From the NCBI GenBank assembly GCA_029876055.1, contig CM056879.1, positions 1,984,001-2,048,000 of the forward strand: a stretch of DNA of 64,000 bases, in the 5' to 3' direction. Made by a program: the position numbers and the translations under genes. Positions 63,034 to 64,000 of the stretch are shown piece after piece. Numbering within the stretch: the stretch's first letter is position 1; every line of letters starts with the position of its first letter. Source of the stretch: Madurella fahalii. Its lineage: Eukaryota; Ascomycota; Sordariomycetes; Sordariales. A model generated the notes under the pieces. The model worked only from the letters and a program-made list of their open reading frames with translations, searched no databases and was not told the origin of the DNA.

Positions 63034-63988
63034 CTATTTACTACCGCTATCATCATCCTTCTGCGCACCAGTTGCCGGATAAAGCCCCAGCTCGGAGTGG
63101 GGAAGGGCGAAACGGTCCGTCGAAGACGGTCCACGACGCATCTCGAACAGTTCGATGGTGGCCAAGCCTCCGTGTGACCAGGTCTGCAGATGCTTTTCGG
63201 CGTGGCCAAAGAGATCGAAGCTGGGGAAATGGTGTTTGAAGAAGGGTCGAAGGGAAGGTAGACAAGCGCAGATAATACCGACATACATTTCGGCCATGCT
63301 GCCACAAGGTAGTACTCATGTTAGCTGATGTGTGGTTGGGGCAGGGAGGGGGAAGGGGGGGTCGGCTCGGTAGGTAAGGGAGAGAGGCAAAGCGGGGCGA
63401 TGGGCCCGGGGAGCTGATACTTACAACCAAATTAGGTTGGTCGAGTAGAGCCAGGTGAGGTCGGGATTCTTGTAGCCGAGAAGGACGTTTACTGTTCGCG
63501 CTGCGCTTACGCCGCAGACACTGCGGATGATTAACCGTTAGCCATGGCGTATACGATTACACCCGTGATCTGTCCTCCGAGGGGGGGGGGGGTGCGTATT
63601 TGGCTTACAATCCACCGGTCATGAGGATCAACGTCACACCGATCTTCTTCGAGAGGGGAATGTGAAGGTGTCGCAAAATCCAGATCGGCAGGACCAGGAC
63701 CGCAAGATCGGTGACAGTATTCAAGATGCAACTAGCATTGTACATTGCTTGGATATTGATGCAACTGCCGGTAAGAGACCGATCCCAATAGAGGGCAATG
63801 GGTTGGCACTGATAGATCCAAGCAAATGCCACAGGTGTGCTGTAACCGATCGTCACGAAGGCGACAAAATACACAGCGTATCTGAGCGCCCTGTCTGCTA
63901 TCGCAAAGCGGAGAAAAAAGGCTAGGATCGATGCCTTGGTGAAAGCCGTGGACAGGTTGTAGGTCAAGCTACCGCCGATCGCGCCTAG
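63034..63988 (-). CDS. Fungal rhodopsin-domain membrane protein, 5' part missing
   Basis: Three exons are visible (about 63988-63609, 63520-63425, 63298-63034), in frame with each other. They give the C-terminal half of a seven-helix protein: TYNLSTAFTKASILAFFLRF, VAFVTIGYSTPVAFAWIYQC with the usual CQPIALYWDRSLTGSC, then TDLAVLVLPIWILRHLHIPL, GVSAARTVNVLLG with WLYSTNLIW, and VGIICACLPSLRPFF. These are standard blocks of the fungal rhodopsin/PTH11-related family of integral membrane proteins, of mostly unknown function. The upstream end is uncertain because an in-frame TAG precedes LGAIGGS; a CTCTAG acceptor at 63989 is proposed. The start lies beyond base 64000. Confidence 0.85.
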
Positions 63989-64000
63989 CTAGAGCAAAGT

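Overview
The window is nuclear DNA of a filamentous ascomycete, most probably a Sordariomycete. The evidence is short (about 50-195 nt) GT-AG introns with CTAAC-like branch points, fungus-restricted families (HET domain, Zn2Cys6 regulator, DUF1996, RTA1-like and rhodopsin-domain membrane proteins, CYP55 nitric oxide reductase), GC-rich coding DNA, short palindromic TACCTAAGGTA-type motifs and gene relics whose stop codons fit C-to-T mutation. Gene models were spliced by eye with reading frame checked across every junction; none is backed by transcripts.

Layout. 1-18.4 kb is an orderly housekeeping stretch: a secreted serine beta-lactamase-like hydrolase, the AMSH-type deubiquitinase, an unknown protein, prefoldin subunit 6, the ESCRT-III ATPase VPS4, NOP58, a large C2H2 zinc-finger protein and a secreted DUF1996 protein. 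AMSH and VPS4 act in the same endosomal sorting pathway. 20.4-26.6 kb holds three minus-strand genes: a Zn2Cys6 regulator with a GC-AG intron inside the zinc cluster, an RTA1-like seven-helix protein, and a P450nor that starts with a mitochondrial-type presequence and has a second in-frame start. 28-30.2 kb has an isolated copia-type Gag-like ORF and an unknown gene. 31.3-36.9 kb is the most unusual part: an intronless 954-aa protein built like a bacterial M6 metallopeptidase (IPT/TIG, HEYGH peptidase, CARDB-like tail), facing a HET-domain gene tail to tail. 38-39.3 kb encodes an acyl-protein-thioesterase-like protein without its catalytic serine.

From about 39.6 kb to 63 kb the window becomes a gene-poor graveyard. 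The only intact-looking genes are three small secreted proteins (43.3, 44.7 and 57.1 kb). Around them lie decayed fragments: a gag-like ORF plus LTR-like DNA, the methyltransferase and adenylation pieces of a PKS-NRPS megasynthase, a DUF6601-like fragment and several unassigned frames broken by one or two stops. The window closes with the 3' part of a fungal rhodopsin-domain membrane protein gene whose start lies beyond base 64000. No tRNA, rRNA or CRISPR array was seen.
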